64,000 nucleotides of DNA. It comes from Costus lasius. Taxonomy: Eukaryota; Streptophyta; Magnoliopsida; Zingiberales; Costaceae. Within the stretch, counting starts at the first letter, position 1; every line of letters starts with the position of its first letter. Below the pieces are notes generated by a model. That model saw only the letters and a list, made by a program, of their open reading frames with translations. It searched no databases and was not told the origin of the DNA. Below, in pieces: positions 21,757-34,729 of this stretch. The position numbers and the translations under genes were made by a program. Location: NCBI GenBank assembly GCA_027563935.2, contig CM050447.1:14042501-14106500 (forward strand). Reading direction: 5' to 3'.

Positions 21757-22967
21757 CCGTTGTTAGAAGCTTGAATAGTGATGGAAAATGGAAATTCTTA
21801 ATCATACAATTATATAATGCAAATAATGACATTGATCAAGTTCAATAAATCAAATTAGGGATTTAGTAACTCACATGGAAATGAGAAAAGAGTAGAGGCT
21901 TTGCTTACCGGTCTAAATAATCTATGTTGTGATTGTCACATAGATTATTGTGATAATATTTATGTGATCCTTAGATAGATGCGGTGGCTAGTCCTATAAT
22001 AATAATAAACTTTTATCATCGGTAATATATTTAGAATTTTAAATTCAGTTGTGACAACTAAACACGACGATTATACTTATTACTAGACTTAACCCAATAC
22101 CTTATGGTACAAATTAACGACAGCCATGCACCATCTGTGTCTGCGTTCCTGAAAGCACTCCTCTCTTTTAAGAGAATTCACGTTATGTCAACCTAAAATT
22201 TTTCACTTAGATATCGAATTAAACCACCAGTGTGTGTGGGCCGTAAATTCCTTCGAACCACATAGTGAGGCAAGTGTGTAACCACCAATTTGACGCATTA
22301 TTGAATGTGCTCCATGAGCTAAGTCATTGACTAACGAGGGAAGTCATTTTTTTAACCCTACTGCCATGTTAAGAAGGGTACCGCATGCACCAAAGAAGTA
22401 GGCCGTTAGGTGTGGAAATCTTGTTTTAGGATAATTTATTTTATTAGTATTTAAATTTTATATAATACTTATTGTATATTTTGAGGATGCATGAGGTGTG
22501 ATAGTAGAAGAGTGTACAATGAGTGAAAGTGAGTATTAAGAGAGTGTAGATTGGTATGAGTATGGCATCATCTAATTTTTATTTAATATTTTTATCTTTT
22601 TCTTTTATCCCTTGAATAAGGAAAATATATTAAAGAAACCATGAATCGAATATATTAAGGAGACAAATGGCAATTCGTTGGGTTGAAATTTGAAGGAGAA
22701 AGAGAAAGTCAAATTTAATTACTTGATGAAGAGCATGGAATGAAATCAAGCCAATGAGGAAACGCATACCCTACCGAATCTACTGTATTTTCTTGAAGAA
22801 TCTTGTGTCCCACTCCGTTGACTTTAATTTGCTCGTCCACAACAGTTTCCAATCCAAGTTCCTGACTCTTTCACACCCAAGTCGACGAAGACAATGGAAT
22901 CATGAAGCTCGGAAATTGCGTGTTATATCAGCCTTTGGCTGAAGATTTTGCAAGGTGAAACAGTTTG
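21757..22967. other. Intergenic spacer between the tandem lectin kinases
   Basis: This AT-rich DNA holds the 3' flank of copy 1 and the 5' flank of copy 2. The last 250 bp (from about 22740, AATGAAATCAAGCCAATGAG) match the 5' flank of copy 1 at about 19590-19760, supporting a segmental tandem duplication. No other gene is seen. Confidence 0.6.
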
Positions 22968-24995
22968 ATGTCGAGCAGGATTTTGCTCTTCTTCTTCCTC
23001 CACTTCCTCCACCGACGGCTTGCAGCCGGCGGCCGCGCTGGAAGCGATGAATTCACTTTCAATGGATTCGTAGGAGCAAATCTCACCCTCGACGGAGCGG
23101 CAGCGATCACGTCCAGCGGCCTCCTGAAGCTCACCAATAACACGCAGCAGGTGATTGGGCACGCCTTCCATCCGCCCCCAATTCACTTCAGAAGCACCCC
23201 CAATGGTTCAATCTTCTCCTTCTCCGCCACCTTCGTCTTCGGCACCGTCATCGGGGACATCGACAACGGAGGCAACGGGATGGCCTTCGTGATTTCTCCC
23301 ACCAAGGACTTCTCCACCGCCACCGGCAGCCAATTCTTGGGTATCCTCAATCCAAGCAACAACGGGAGACCCGCCAATCACATCCTTGCAATCGAGCTCG
23401 ACACGGTCTACAGCCCGGAATGGGATGCATTCGAAGAAAACCACGTCGGAATCGATATCAACGGCCTGAAATCCAACAAGTCCTTCCTCGCCGGCTACTA
23501 CGCCGACGATACTGGCTTGTTCACCAACTTAAGCCTCATCGGCGACCAAGCCATGCAAATCTGGGTGGACTACGACGGCCGCCGCATGCAGCTCAGCGTC
23601 ACCTTAGCTCCAGTTCCGCTGGCCAAGCCCCGTAAGCCTCTCTTATCTGCCGCCATCGACCTCTCCGCCGTGTTCTCCGATCCCATGTTTGTCGGCTTCT
23701 CCGCGTCCACGGGTTCCTTCCGCACAGCCCATTGCGTTCTTGGCTGGAGCTTTAAGCTCAACGGCACGGCTCAAGCTCTCGACTACTCGCTGCTGCCTCC
23801 GATTCCTCGGACCAGAGCCAAACCCAGGTCCAAGGTGTTGGAAATTTCGCTGCCGTTGGCTTCGGCTGTGGTTGTTCTGATCGTCGCCAGCGCCGCCGTG
23901 CTGATCGTTAAGCGGAGGATCAAGTACGCAGAGCTCCTTGAGGATTGGGAGATCGAGTTCGGCCCTCAACGCTTCTCGTACAAAGATCTGTTCGACGCCA
24001 CGAAAGGATTCAAGGACACGGAGCTGCTCGGCGCCGGTGGGTTCGGGAGAGTCTACAGAGGGGTGCTGCCGGTTTCCGGGTTGGAAGTCGCGGTGAAGAG
24101 AGTGTCTCATGAGTCGAGACAAGGGATGAGGGAATTCGTAGCAGAGGTGGTCAGCCTCGGCCGCCTCCGCCACCGGAACCTCGTCCAGCTGCTGGGCTAC
24201 TGCCGGCGAGAAGGTGAGCTTCTCTTGGTCTATGACTACATGGCCAAAGGCAGCCTCGACAAATTCCTGTTCGACAGATCCAAGCCCGCTCTCGATTGGG
24301 CAACGCGGTTCCGGGTCATCAGAGGCGTCGCGGCGGGCCTCCTCTACCTCCACGAAGACTGGGAGCAAGTCGTGGTCCACCGGGACATCAAGGCGAGCAA
24401 CGTGCTGCTCGACGACGAATTGAACGGGAAATTGGGCGACTTCGGCCTGGCGAGATTGTACGATCGCGGGACGGATCCGCAGACCACCCATGTCGTCGGA
24501 ACCATGGGTTACATCGCTCCCGAGCTGGTTCGAATGGCGAAGGCGACGACCGCCACCGACGTCTTCGCCTTTGGGACGTTCCTCTTGGAGGTGGCCTGCG
24601 GGAGGAAGCCGGTGGACTGGACGGCGGACGTCGACCGGCTTGTGCTGCTGGAATGGGTGCTGGATAATTGGCAGCAGGGGAAGATACTTGCGACCGCTGA
24701 TCCGAGGCTGGGGGAGGACCGCGTAGTGGAGGAGGTGGAGATGGTGCTGCTGCTTGGATTGCTATGCTCGCACCCGCTGCCGGCGGCGAGGCCGACCATG
24801 CGCCAAGTCGTGCAGTACTTGCATGGCGACAAGGCGCTGCCGGAGCTATCGGCGACGTTTCTGTGCTTCCGAGCGGTGGGGCTGGTTCACAGTCCTAGCA
24901 AAAGCTTTGATGACTATATCGTGTCGTATCCTTCGTCGGCGAGGACTGCGGCGTCGGCGAGGGCAGCTGCATCCGCCATTTCTAGGGGCCGTTGA
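22968..24995 (+). CDS. L-type lectin receptor-like kinase, copy 2
   Basis: This intronless gene encodes 675 residues and is close to copy 1 throughout. The start is well supported: an in-frame TGA at 22956-22958 lies ten bases upstream of the ATG. It has a signal peptide (about 1-21) and a lectin domain (about 27-277) with the full-length loop LNPSNNGRPANH before AIELDTVYSP and NHVGIDIN. A transmembrane helix spans about 293-314. The kinase has GAGGFG at 355-360, Lys377, HRD 471-473 and DFG 491-493. All catalytic residues are present, so it should be an active plasma-membrane receptor kinase. The C-terminal tail is Ala/Ser-rich. The codons are strongly GC-rich, as in monocot genes of this class. 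Unlike copy 1, its promoter is not interrupted by an LTR. Confidence 0.95.
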   Translation: MSSRILLFFFLHFLHRRLAAGGRAGSDEFTFNGFVGANLTLDGAAAITSSGLLKLTNNTQQVIGHAFHPPPIHFRSTPNGSIFSFSATFVFGTVIGDIDNGGNGMAFVISPTKDFSTATGSQFLGILNPSNNGRPANHILAIELDTVYSPEWDAFEENHVGIDINGLKSNKSFLAGYYADDTGLFTNLSLIGDQAMQIWVDYDGRRMQLSVTLAPVPLAKPRKPLLSAAIDLSAVFSDPMFVGFSASTGSFRTAHCVLGWSFKLNGTAQALDYSLLPPIPRTRAKPRSKVLEISLPLASAVVVLIVASAAVLIVKRRIKYAELLEDWEIEFGPQRFSYKDLFDATKGFKDTELLGAGGFGRVYRGVLPVSGLEVAVKRVSHESRQGMREFVAEVVSLGRLRHRNLVQLLGYCRREGELLLVYDYMAKGSLDKFLFDRSKPALDWATRFRVIRGVAAGLLYLHEDWEQVVVHRDIKASNVLLDDELNGKLGDFGLARLYDRGTDPQTTHVVGTMGYIAPELVRMAKATTATDVFAFGTFLLEVACGRKPVDWTADVDRLVLLEWVLDNWQQGKILATADPRLGEDRVVEEVEMVLLLGLLCSHPLPAARPTMRQVVQYLHGDKALPELSATFLCFRAVGLVHSPSKSFDDYIVSYPSSARTAASARAAASAISRGR

Positions 24996-27211
24996 CTTTA
25001 TTGTTAGGACCCCCTCGAGATGGAAAATGAATTTTCTTAATTTTATAATTCATTTAACTCATTAAAAAATAAAACGATATAAATTTCATGATTTCATTGA
25101 AAAAAACTTCTCTTTTTAGGGAATCCTTGTAAATATTGTACAATTATTAAATAGTAAATACCTTGCTTATGTGATAACAAAAAATAAGTAAAAAAAAAAG
25201 GAAAGAAAGAGGGAAAAAAATAAGGAGAGGGATAAATAAGTGGAAAAGAAAGAAAAAAAATTGCAAGGATGAAAAAAGAAAACACATGACTCTCACGTTT
25301 AGATAGGAGGCTTAGGAGATATGGATGAGCTCGGTGGGGTGTGAGGTAAAAAATCTCTAAGATGTGAGGTCGATAATCGGTGGGCATTATGGCATGGGGC
25401 TGGGTGCACGACGGAGTGCAGGGCGAGCGACCGGTGAGCAGTAGAGCTCATGGTAGGTGAGTAGTGGCGGTGGGGCATGTGGCAGCAGAAGCGACAATAG
25501 TGAGGAGTGAATTTTTCATCCTTGTTTTTTTCAACTTTCAACCCGAATCAAAACCAAAGTCAAATGAGAGAAAGTAGTGCATGTTTTCCATTATTCTTGT
25601 TCTTTTGCTTAATTCTTTTCCTCAAAAAAAAAAAGAAAAAGTGAATTTTTTTTTCTTTCTCCCATTTTTCCCTTAATAGAAACAAGTTGTTAATCTTTTA
25701 AATCCAATTTATGATTTGTCATAAATCCGTTTTTGTATGTCATAGATTCTATTTTTTTAAAAAAAAATAATAATTTATAAATAATATTTATAATTGTATA
25801 TGATATGTATTAAAATTTATAATAATTGCATAACTTATTTTTAACAAAAGAGCGTGCATTAGTCTAAACGTACTTGCCCATGTAAAAAAAACATAAAATA
25901 TATGATTATCGTGCCCACTGGTACTAACATTTAGATAGATTCATGATTAATTACTACAAAGTACACATATATAGTTTGATACGATATAATTAACTGTTCG
26001 TAATTTTTGTGCATTAAGTTATATGCCGTAACAAAATGACATTGATCAAGTTACACGAATCGAATTGGGGATTTAATAATTGATAGCGAAAAGAGAAGCC
26101 GGAAGCTTCCCAATTTTGTCTCAAGCACAATTTTTATCACGCAAGTAGAGTTGACAATTCCAAACAGGAACAAAAGTGTCATTTTCAAGAAAAGAAAATT
26201 GTGAGGAATGAAAGAAATGAAAGTATTATATGTCCTAATCTCTCCTCTACGTTTTCCCCTCTCTCACACTTTCCTTATTCGAAAGAGAAATTTAATTTGA
26301 CTTTAGGAGTATTTTTCTTTGACTTTGTATCCCTTTTTTTTTATTTTAATTAGTATAATATGCTTAGAGTGACCTCTTTGAGGTCGATAATCTTACCTGC
26401 CTTAAAGTGCAACCATGACAAGACTTTCAGAAACTCAAGTGCTATCTTAATTTAAGTTAAATTGAAGTTGTGTCCAATTGTCTTACTTTCAGAAACAACT
26501 TTAATAATTTATGTCATCATCAACCGAATAATATCTTTCCCCATTTCGTGTCTCATGTCAATTTACCATCAAAGAGTATACGCTAATGCCGTTCTGTCTT
26601 TACAGTACTAATTTTCGATAAGCCTTCTCCCACTACTAACGGTTGAAACCGGTAAGAGAGTTCTTTGTACCAACTTAGAATAAGAAGATTCAGGGTCTAT
26701 TTTCTTAGAAGAAAAATTAGGAGGAAAGAAAAAAAATAGATTTTTTATTATTTTTTTGAGCGAAAGAAAAAATTTGAGTAGAAAAGTGGATGAAAAATTT
26801 TGTAACTTTTCCTCCGAAACTTTTCTGCTCAAATCGGACGAAAAATTTAGAGAAAACACAACGCTACTTCGCCCAACCTTTGAAATTAATTTTTCTTCTT
26901 CTTTTTCTTCCTTCTAAGAAAACAAGATATGAATTTTTTTAGAGTTTTCTTTCCTTGCAATTTTTCATTCATTATAATTTTTTTTCCCTCCAAAAAAACA
27001 GAGCGTCAGTGTTGTCCACAAAAGTCCACAAAAGAAAAGACAATTGTCGAGTGCTTAGCCTATGATGTTGCATGTGAATATGCTATACACTCTAATTCTA
27101 ATATTTACAATTAAAGAAAATGAATCAAATTCAGCTCTCCATCTGCACTCAATTATTTAAAATAAGATAAACGATGAAGAGGTAGTAAAAAAATGCAGCA
27201 GCTGGATTAAT
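24996..27211. other. AT-rich intergenic DNA
   Basis: The stretch contains the 3' flank of the second lectin kinase, purine/pyrimidine-rich runs (about 25180-25290 and 25620-25680) and an AAAATTT-rich block (26690-26990). The block has partly palindromic arms and may be an unidentified small transposon. No coding frame, splice pattern or target duplication could be supported. Confidence 0.5.
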
Positions 27212-30200
27212 CTACGTAGAACAGCAAGAAGATCGAGCAGCTGGTCTGTTGTCGCCTGGTCTATCATCTAGAATCATTCCTTGAGGGTTCTCAACTGGCT
27301 TTGCTTCGATTATTCGCTTAGCTGAAAAAAAGGGGGGAAAGGATTAGCTTACCAGCAATAGCATTGTCAAAAATCTACACCTTTCTCTCTGCGTTCTAGT
27401 GTCATGAAATTAAATGGAAAGAATTTGATGTTAAGACTATTCTCCCTGTATTGTAAAATCCATTTACAGATAATGGAAATATTAGCTCAGGATGAATTTT
27501 CGGCAATAAAAGGTAAAAATACACTTAATTAAGCAACCTTGTGAATTTTCAACGTAAGTGCATGAGATCTTCAGATAAATATGAAAAATAGAAGATAAGC
27601 ACAATGATAACATGTATTGTATGCTTTCACTGAACTTACCAATTTCATAGAACATATCGTTAACATTTTCTGCTGTTTTAGCTGAAGTTTCCATGAAGAG
27701 AAGACCATTGTCTTGAGCGTATGCCCGAGCTTCCTGCAAACACAGCAATCCATATGTCTTTAGCATATAATGTAGAAAGTTTTTAAGGACGCAAGTCAGA
27801 TCAATTTATATGATGACTACGTGAAGTCCATGTTCCAGAGAATAGCACTTAATGAATCGAGGAGAATCAGCAGGCCAAGACATAAAAAGTTTACATTTCT
27901 TAATGGTCACACCAGTAAACCCAGGCTAGCTGCAAAGCAAGCAAAATGTAGCTTGCAAATAGACTATTCAAAAAGGTTAGGCTAGGTTAACAACCAAAAT
28001 CAAATACTTTATACATAGCTACCAAAAGCTAGTGAGTGCTCAAATTTATAGCAATTTGATTTGTTTTTGCAATTAAAAGCTAATTCAAAAGGCTTCAACA
28101 TCATGAGCACCTAAAGGAAAAATAGCTCACCAATGAGTTGATAAAAAGCAATAAAGGGGCTCAGATGTATCCATTATTGGCAGAGTTGGACCATCTCGAT
28201 TAAAGGGCAGATGCATATTTAACTTTTCCCGTGTTTTCCATAACTAAAATCAGTGTGAGACTATAGCACATAAAAAAGCCAGCATGTTATTTTACATAAA
28301 TTAAATTTCAGTGGTCAAAGTTTCAAGAGGGCATCCAGTACGAGACATATTTTCATAAAAAAATGATTGGACTATTCTGTAATAACCATTACACTTTTTA
28401 GTTTTGGATCATTTAAATTGAACAGGAAATGTATTTTTCTCTCATGAAAATCACTAATAAATTTCCAAGTATTTAAGGGTTACCGGTCATTGTGATTGAG
28501 ATGAACAAGAACAAGAGGTCACAAATCCTCATTATGAATAGTGGCAGTATTATTTACACTGATGGTATAACTAAAGAAATCAGCATCCTCATGAACAAAA
28601 AGGCCCAATGCATGTTATTCAAATTTAGTTGGATCATCAGAGGCAAAATGAAAGCAAGAATATAATTTTGCTATTTCTCTTCACTCAATATCTTTCTTTT
28701 TGTAAATAGTTATTATTCAATTCCTAGAAATGAAATGCTAAGGTTGAATTTTTTACTTGAATAATAAAATTGGCGTAAATCAACAAGATAGCGTAGTACA
28801 CCCAATACAGTAAAGGAAAAAAAATTGTCCATCCATACAAGGAAGGTGAACAAAGGCCCTATACTTGAGCACGCACAGCCCGATGAAGGCCACTGACCCG
28901 GGATAAGCTAGACTTAAGAGTGGATTCGGAAGCATGTACATGTTTTCTTTCTTGGACCATCAAAACAGACGCGGTAAAGAATATCTGAATTCATATTTCT
29001 AGAACATTAGAACTTAGAAGGCATACCAAGAGAACTCACCTGTGCAGAAACCTGTCTAGCTTCTAACAAATCAGCTTTATTACCAGCAAGAGCCACAATT
29101 GTGTTTGTACTGCCTGAAACATGAATTTTTCTTCAGGATTTTAAGATAGGCATTCATACGCATTACAGTAAAGTGACTCTAACATGTAACATGTTACAGT
29201 AGTAACAAGGGTTACATCCACGTTCCCTGTAGTTCTAGGTCAATTTCACTTTGACCCCCATAGCCTAGAAAAGTAAATCCTTCCCTGCATACTTTGCAAA
29301 CCCAATCAATTTGCCCTTGCTAAAATTTTTTTTATAACAACATATTATAGGGTAATTAGGTTGAAAGAGAGAAAATGGAATAGATTAGGGGCAGAGTGAT
29401 ATTTTCTAAATTATAGGGAAAATACGAATTATTCCTGGTAATATTGAAGGTCCAGAGCTTGTATCCAAGAAGTTGAGCAAAGTCTCTACTCTCTTATGTA
29501 AGCTTAGTTATCTTGATTACGAAACAGTTATTATCATGACAAAGAAGCCATGGTATTTGGTCAAAGTGGCAATAAATAGTTACTTAGGTATTTGGCACCT
29601 ATTTTGTGTACCGATGTTATGTACCTATGGTACACGCAAATAAGGAACACTGAGAACTATGCCCATGCCTATATTATGCTTGGACTGCTAGATAGAATGC
29701 TTACAAGCAATTTGGTTTTTCTTTGTTAGGCCATTTAAGCAATTTCTGAGGCCAAAATCTTCCATCTGTTTTTAATAATAATTTACTCCCAATGATGAAT
29801 TGAAAACATAAACAACTATCCAATACTAATGAATCGGAACCTAAATAAATAAATTATGAAAACTGAAAAATTAGGTGCCACCTCAAACTTGAAGTTCTTG
29901 AACCCACTTCTTTGCTCGACCAAAAGTAGTCTACAAAAAAGATAATGAGAGCTTAAGGAAAAAATTAGTGTCTAAGGAGAAGCAAAAAGGAAATGTTTCA
30001 GAGTTTCTCTTTTGACAACTTAGTACTAAAAAAATCAAAGAACAAGCTACCCTGTCTGCAATATAAGATGCATCATAATCTTTCCTTTCTAGTATCTTAA
30101 TCGGGCGTTTAATATAAGACCTGTATCCTGAATCTGTATAGATTAAGTTGACAAAATTTGGGAAGGATATGGTGTATATTTCCTTAACATAGAAATATGA

Positions 30201-33200
30201 AAAGCATTATGTGTACGTGACAAAGAGAGAGGTAAGGCTAATCTATAAGCCACTGTCCAACATGATGCAGAATCTCAAATGGACTAATATACCTAGGTGC
30301 TAATTTTCTTTTCTTTCCAAATCCCTTTAATAGGAGAAACTTTTAAGAATAATGAACCCCAATATTAAATTTTAAATCTCTCCTCTTATTAGCATAATCT
30401 TTTTGTCTACTTTGAGCTGTTAACAATATTTGTCTAATCTGCTCTCTCTCTCCAACATCTCGTATCCCATGGTAGTCACTTGTCCCACCTCATCCCAAAA
30501 GGTAGGTGATTTACACTTTCTTCCATAAAGAGTGAAAGCCATTTGTATTCCATAATGATAGCTATTATTATTAGAAAATTCCACTAAGTGCAAAAATTTA
30601 ACTTAGTGCCTAAGGCTTTTTGTAAGGCACCCCAAAAATTAAAAGTGAGTCAGAGAGTTTCAATTAGAAATATTACTAATTGGAATTCCATCTCTACTAA
30701 CCACTGTGTTAACATAAATATTAGCCAACTTATTCAAAGAAAAGTTCTTTTTAATACTTTTTAATTGGTAGAAATTGTGCTGATTTAGCTAATCTGTCTA
30801 CGATCACCTATATAGTCATATTGACCTTGAGTCACAAGTAATCTAGAAACAAAATCCATAGAAATGTTGTCCCAATTCCATTTAGGGATTGATAAACTTT
30901 GTAATTTACCTACTAGTCTCTATTGTTCAATTTTATTCTGCTAACACCAAATATTTAGCTACGAAGTCTGTAATTTCCTTTTTCATGCTAGGCCACCAAT
31001 AGTGTTTTCTTAAATCTCTACACATTTTTGTACTTCCTGGATGAATTATCCTGGATGAATTAAAAATTTTGAATTATAAAACTCTTCAAATAGCTTCTTT
31101 TTAATTTCTATATCTTTTGGAACACAACCGATTGCCATACATGATTGAACCATCTGATCTAATATAAAATTTTGATTTAGTCTTAAGTGAGTTGGGTAAT
31201 GTATCTTTAGGCTGCTTCTTTAATTTCATTTATTAAAACTGTTCTAGTCATTAAACACATAACCATACTATGAACCATACTATGAGGTGTATAACTAAGA
31301 GATGGAAAATTCAAATCCAACAATTCAGATATCATACTTAGAATGAGAAATTCTAAGATGTGTCAATCGACTAGAGTGTCTCACGCTACAATAATATTTT
31401 CTTTAAATCAAGTTTTGGGTCAAATTTTGAAATTCAATCAGTTTAATTCAGGTTAAATCATATACTAATTTGTTGACCAGTCAGGCATTGATTTGATTGG
31501 GTCAATAGCTTGACCAGTTCAATTTTAACCTCGACCTAGTGTTAGTTTTTGGACCATTTCAGTCATATTTTGGTCAAATTTCAACCGGTACAGGTAATCA
31601 TTAGAAAGCCAATAAAATTTTCTCACTAATGGTATATACTTTTAATAGTAAATATCTTTGTATTGCAAGTACTTTCAGTTCTTAAGTATCGGCTCAATAA
31701 AATCAATCCGGTTTAGTAGCAATTATGACCATATCAATAAATTCTGGTTGGTTCAGGATAATTTTGGCTCAGTTCATTATTTTTGAGATCATATAAAGTT
31801 TAGTCGAGTTGTCTTGCCTTGGGGAAGTCTACAAAAGCATATATTAATTAATTACGTTTTTATGTACATCTTGCATTGGATTATGGTCTGGTCCACCTCT
31901 TAGAAGATTTTACTTTAGAACTAAAAATTGTAAGTCCTCAAACCAGGTTCCCATTTTTAACTAGTCATTGTTTATTTATATATTGAGAATGCTTGAATTA
32001 CATTCCTTAAATAACTATCACTGTTCATAGAATCCTTATGGCAGTATATCCATATAGTGGATTTAGGGTTCAGCTAATGTATGCTTTAGACTTGTGGCAC
32101 ATTGTGGCAGGTGTATCTACCACCTATGGGTGTGATTTCGGATGATAACCCATAGGCCAAACTAGCTAACCAATTAACCTGTTTGTATGTTCTAATCATG
32201 TTCATGATAACATTTGCTTCTATTTTAGTATGCTTTAGTTTCAGTATCCAATATAGTAGGATTCTTGATTTTAGATATTTGATTATAAATTGCTTCCTAG
32301 TTATTGTTTTTAGCTTTAGTACACTCTTGATTACTCTTGTTCTCGATCCTTGCATTTAGATATGTTTATAGTATTCACTCCAATTTAGTTTAATCCATAT
32401 GTTGATATTCTAGTTTTTGTAGTTCACACATATATTCTTTGGATATTACAATCTTGTCATATTGTTGGCCCTCCTCCATTGTTAAGGGACTACCCTTTCT
32501 CTTGGGAGAGACTTGACAATATCGTTGACCCACGAAGGTTGTTGTTAAAGCTTTGAAGTAGGAGGACTCTAAACTTCAACTCTTGAAAGCACTCTTACAT
32601 GTAGAGAACCAAGGTAGCCACAACTCTATGCTCAAGATCTCTATCTTTTTAGATAATAACGAATAATAAGTTCATCAATAGTGTAAGAGTCCCATTTCTT
32701 AAGCAAAAATTTATAGTCTGTAATAAGGTTACTGTACAGCTATTTAGTCAACTTAAGTATATATTTTTTTTATTTTCTTAGAATACATTTTGATTTTTTT
32801 TTAAGCATATTTAAATAGTTTTGTATAATTATTAGAACGAGTGCTTTACACTATCTCCCTCTTCTTCCTTTTCAATAGAGATTATCTCTTATTGTCATGA
32901 ATTAAAATTACTTTTTTTAATTTACCAGTCGATTCATAGCACCATAAGAATGTTACACTAGTCAAATAATTTGTTAATCTAGTCCTTTAATAGTTAATTA
33001 GCTCTAACTAAAATAGAAAATCAGTTAGAGTTTAAAGCCATACATGAGTTATCATCAACATAGCAACCAATGAGTTCAACTGCTCAAGAACGATAAGGAA
33101 CTCCCAAAACATCTTAGATAGAACGATTTAAGCCATTAACAAGAATGTATTTTATATATCTTGCGTGGCAACAAATACTGCTTAAAATATGTGTAATATA

Positions 33201-34550
33201 GCATGATCTCATAATGTCCTGAGAATAAATATGTTCGATGCCTACTCAGGTCATATGTCCAAACATATTCTTGCTCTAGATCCAAATACCACAGGTTTAA
33301 AAGTTTATTACTGTGAAACTATTAATGTCAAAATAGATGATATATCAATATGGCATATATGCATTTAAATGCAAACAAAGTTTGAATATGTTTCATAGCA
33401 ATTAATAGTGGAAAGAACTTATTGTTATCATTAAATAATACAGGGAACGACAATATGTTACTCCTTGTGGTCAATTTGTATCAAAGCAAGCTGTTACTAT
33501 TGGAATCTTCATAGTTCATAGTTACCTTTTCAAGTAGCAAATAACATTTGTTCAGAAGTAAACAAAATAGAATGAAGAAAGAAACAGCAAGGTTGTGTAA
33601 TAGATGAATAATAGAATGAACACATCAAGTGGTTTTGAAGGCAGGAGATTTTTTTTTTTCAAGTACGTTATTCACTGAGAAAAACAAAGAAGAGTTCAGG
33701 GTAGAAGCTTGTATGCACACCATAAAATCTGTGTGATTAACACTATGCAAAGTAAGTAATTTGAAGTATTATCCAATTCCACTAACCGCGTTCGTTATGT
33801 CATAGACAACTACGGCTGCTGCAGCTCCTCTGTAATACATAGGAGCCAAGCTGTGATACCTCTCTTGCCCAGCAGTATCCCAAATTTCAAATTTCACGGA
33901 CTCATCATTGACTGCAATTGTCCGAGAGAAAAACGCAGCACCTATTGTTGAATCCTGGAAAGAATCACAAAGCCTAGAGCGTGTCATTCTTGTTTAAACT
34001 CCCAATTCCATTAAACTGGATTTCTAACAAAATCCAATGCCAACCTGGAAGTCAAAATAGAGGTCTTTCACGAATCTCATTACCAAGCTAGATTTCCCAG
34101 TCGCCACATCTCCGAGAAGAACCTGAGAAATAAAATCGAGTAGAAAATTCTGTAACGCGCGAAATATGACGTGCATAATAAGAAGGTGATTACAAAACTT
34201 CAGAGATAACATACCAAACAAAAGTTTACTTGAGGAAAGGATGAATATAAAGTAATTGCGAGGACAAAACCCAACATGATCCATAGTAAAGATAGTAATC
34301 TATGGAAATCAACGACAATTTAATTGCATAATTTGTGTTGAATTTCGATGTGAAATAACCAGAAACTGAATCCGTACACTCAAATTTAGTTGAAAAAGTA
34401 GTCTCGAAGATCGAATGGATAAAGAATCAACGTGAGAATTAGCACGAAAGATAAGGGCTCCAAATTCACGTCGACATGGCCAACAACGGAACAAATTTAG
34501 GGATTGGGAATACTTGGATAAGTCAAACAACTAACCAATTTCGCGTTCAT
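27212..34550 (-). pseudogene. Rab5/RABF2-type small GTPase gene with in-frame TGA in exon 4
   Basis: Seven exons on the minus strand: 34536-34550, 34045-34122, 33787-33954, 29882-29930, 29040-29113, 27640-27733, 27212-27321. All have GT-AG borders and matching phases. The deduced chain is about 195 codons (plant RHA1/ARA7 about 200). It has P-loop [18 protein letters not shown] effector region, WDTAGQE, NKAD, ETSAK and a C-terminal SSCCST prenylation motif, so by family it would act in endosomal/vacuolar trafficking. The first ATG after the TATA box gives MNAKLVLLG, about eight residues short at the N-terminus. In exon 4 (TTFGRAKKWVQELQ) codon 103 is TGA if the conserved donor at 29881 is used. 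The alternative donor seven bases earlier removes the TGA but shifts the frame of exon 5. It is either a recent pseudogene or a locus with altered splicing. Introns are large; intron 3 (3.9 kb) holds a retrotransposon relic. Confidence 0.82.
30170..31210 (-). pseudogene. Decayed Ty3/gypsy integrase region inside Rab5 intron 3
   Basis: Antisense reading finds scattered but unmistakable pol blocks in the expected order. DGSIMYGNRLC lies near 31110-31140, then IHPGSTKMCRDLRKHYWWPS and MKKEITDFV (integrase zinc-binding region) near 30975-31060, and KLAPRYISPFEIL (integrase C-terminus) near 30275-30305. Many stops and frameshifts separate them. The relic is in the same orientation as the host gene and is much older than the other elements here. 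Confidence 0.75.
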
Positions 34551-34670
34551 GATCGTGTTGCTTTCAGCAGCCTTGTATACGATTCGAAGCAGGAGCACTA
34601 CGCCGTCAAAATTGTAAAATCCTTCTTGCGGCAGAAGTTGAATGGATCGCTGATGGATGGCACGCTGAGA

Positions 34671-34680
34671 CTATATATAG
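34671..34680 (-). promoter_or_regulatory. TATA box of the Rab5-type gene
   Basis: CTATATATAG lies about 120 bp upstream of the first ATG on the minus strand. Only about 50 bp separate it from the truncated LTR that begins at 34730, so upstream regulatory DNA has been replaced by LTR sequence. Confidence 0.55.
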
Positions 34681-34729
34681 AGCTTAGTTTGGTGATCCTG
34701 GTGGGAAGAGGTTAAACAATGCACAGGCA

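Noticed and set aside
23643..24491. 282-codon antisense open frame across the second lectin kinase
   Set aside because: It mirrors the GC-rich kinase coding frame, has a similar shadow opposite copy 1, and shows no domain of its own.
34476..34715. Plus-strand frame over the Rab5 first exon and promoter
   Set aside because: It lies antisense to the minus-strand Rab5 start and TATA box and has no recognisable family.
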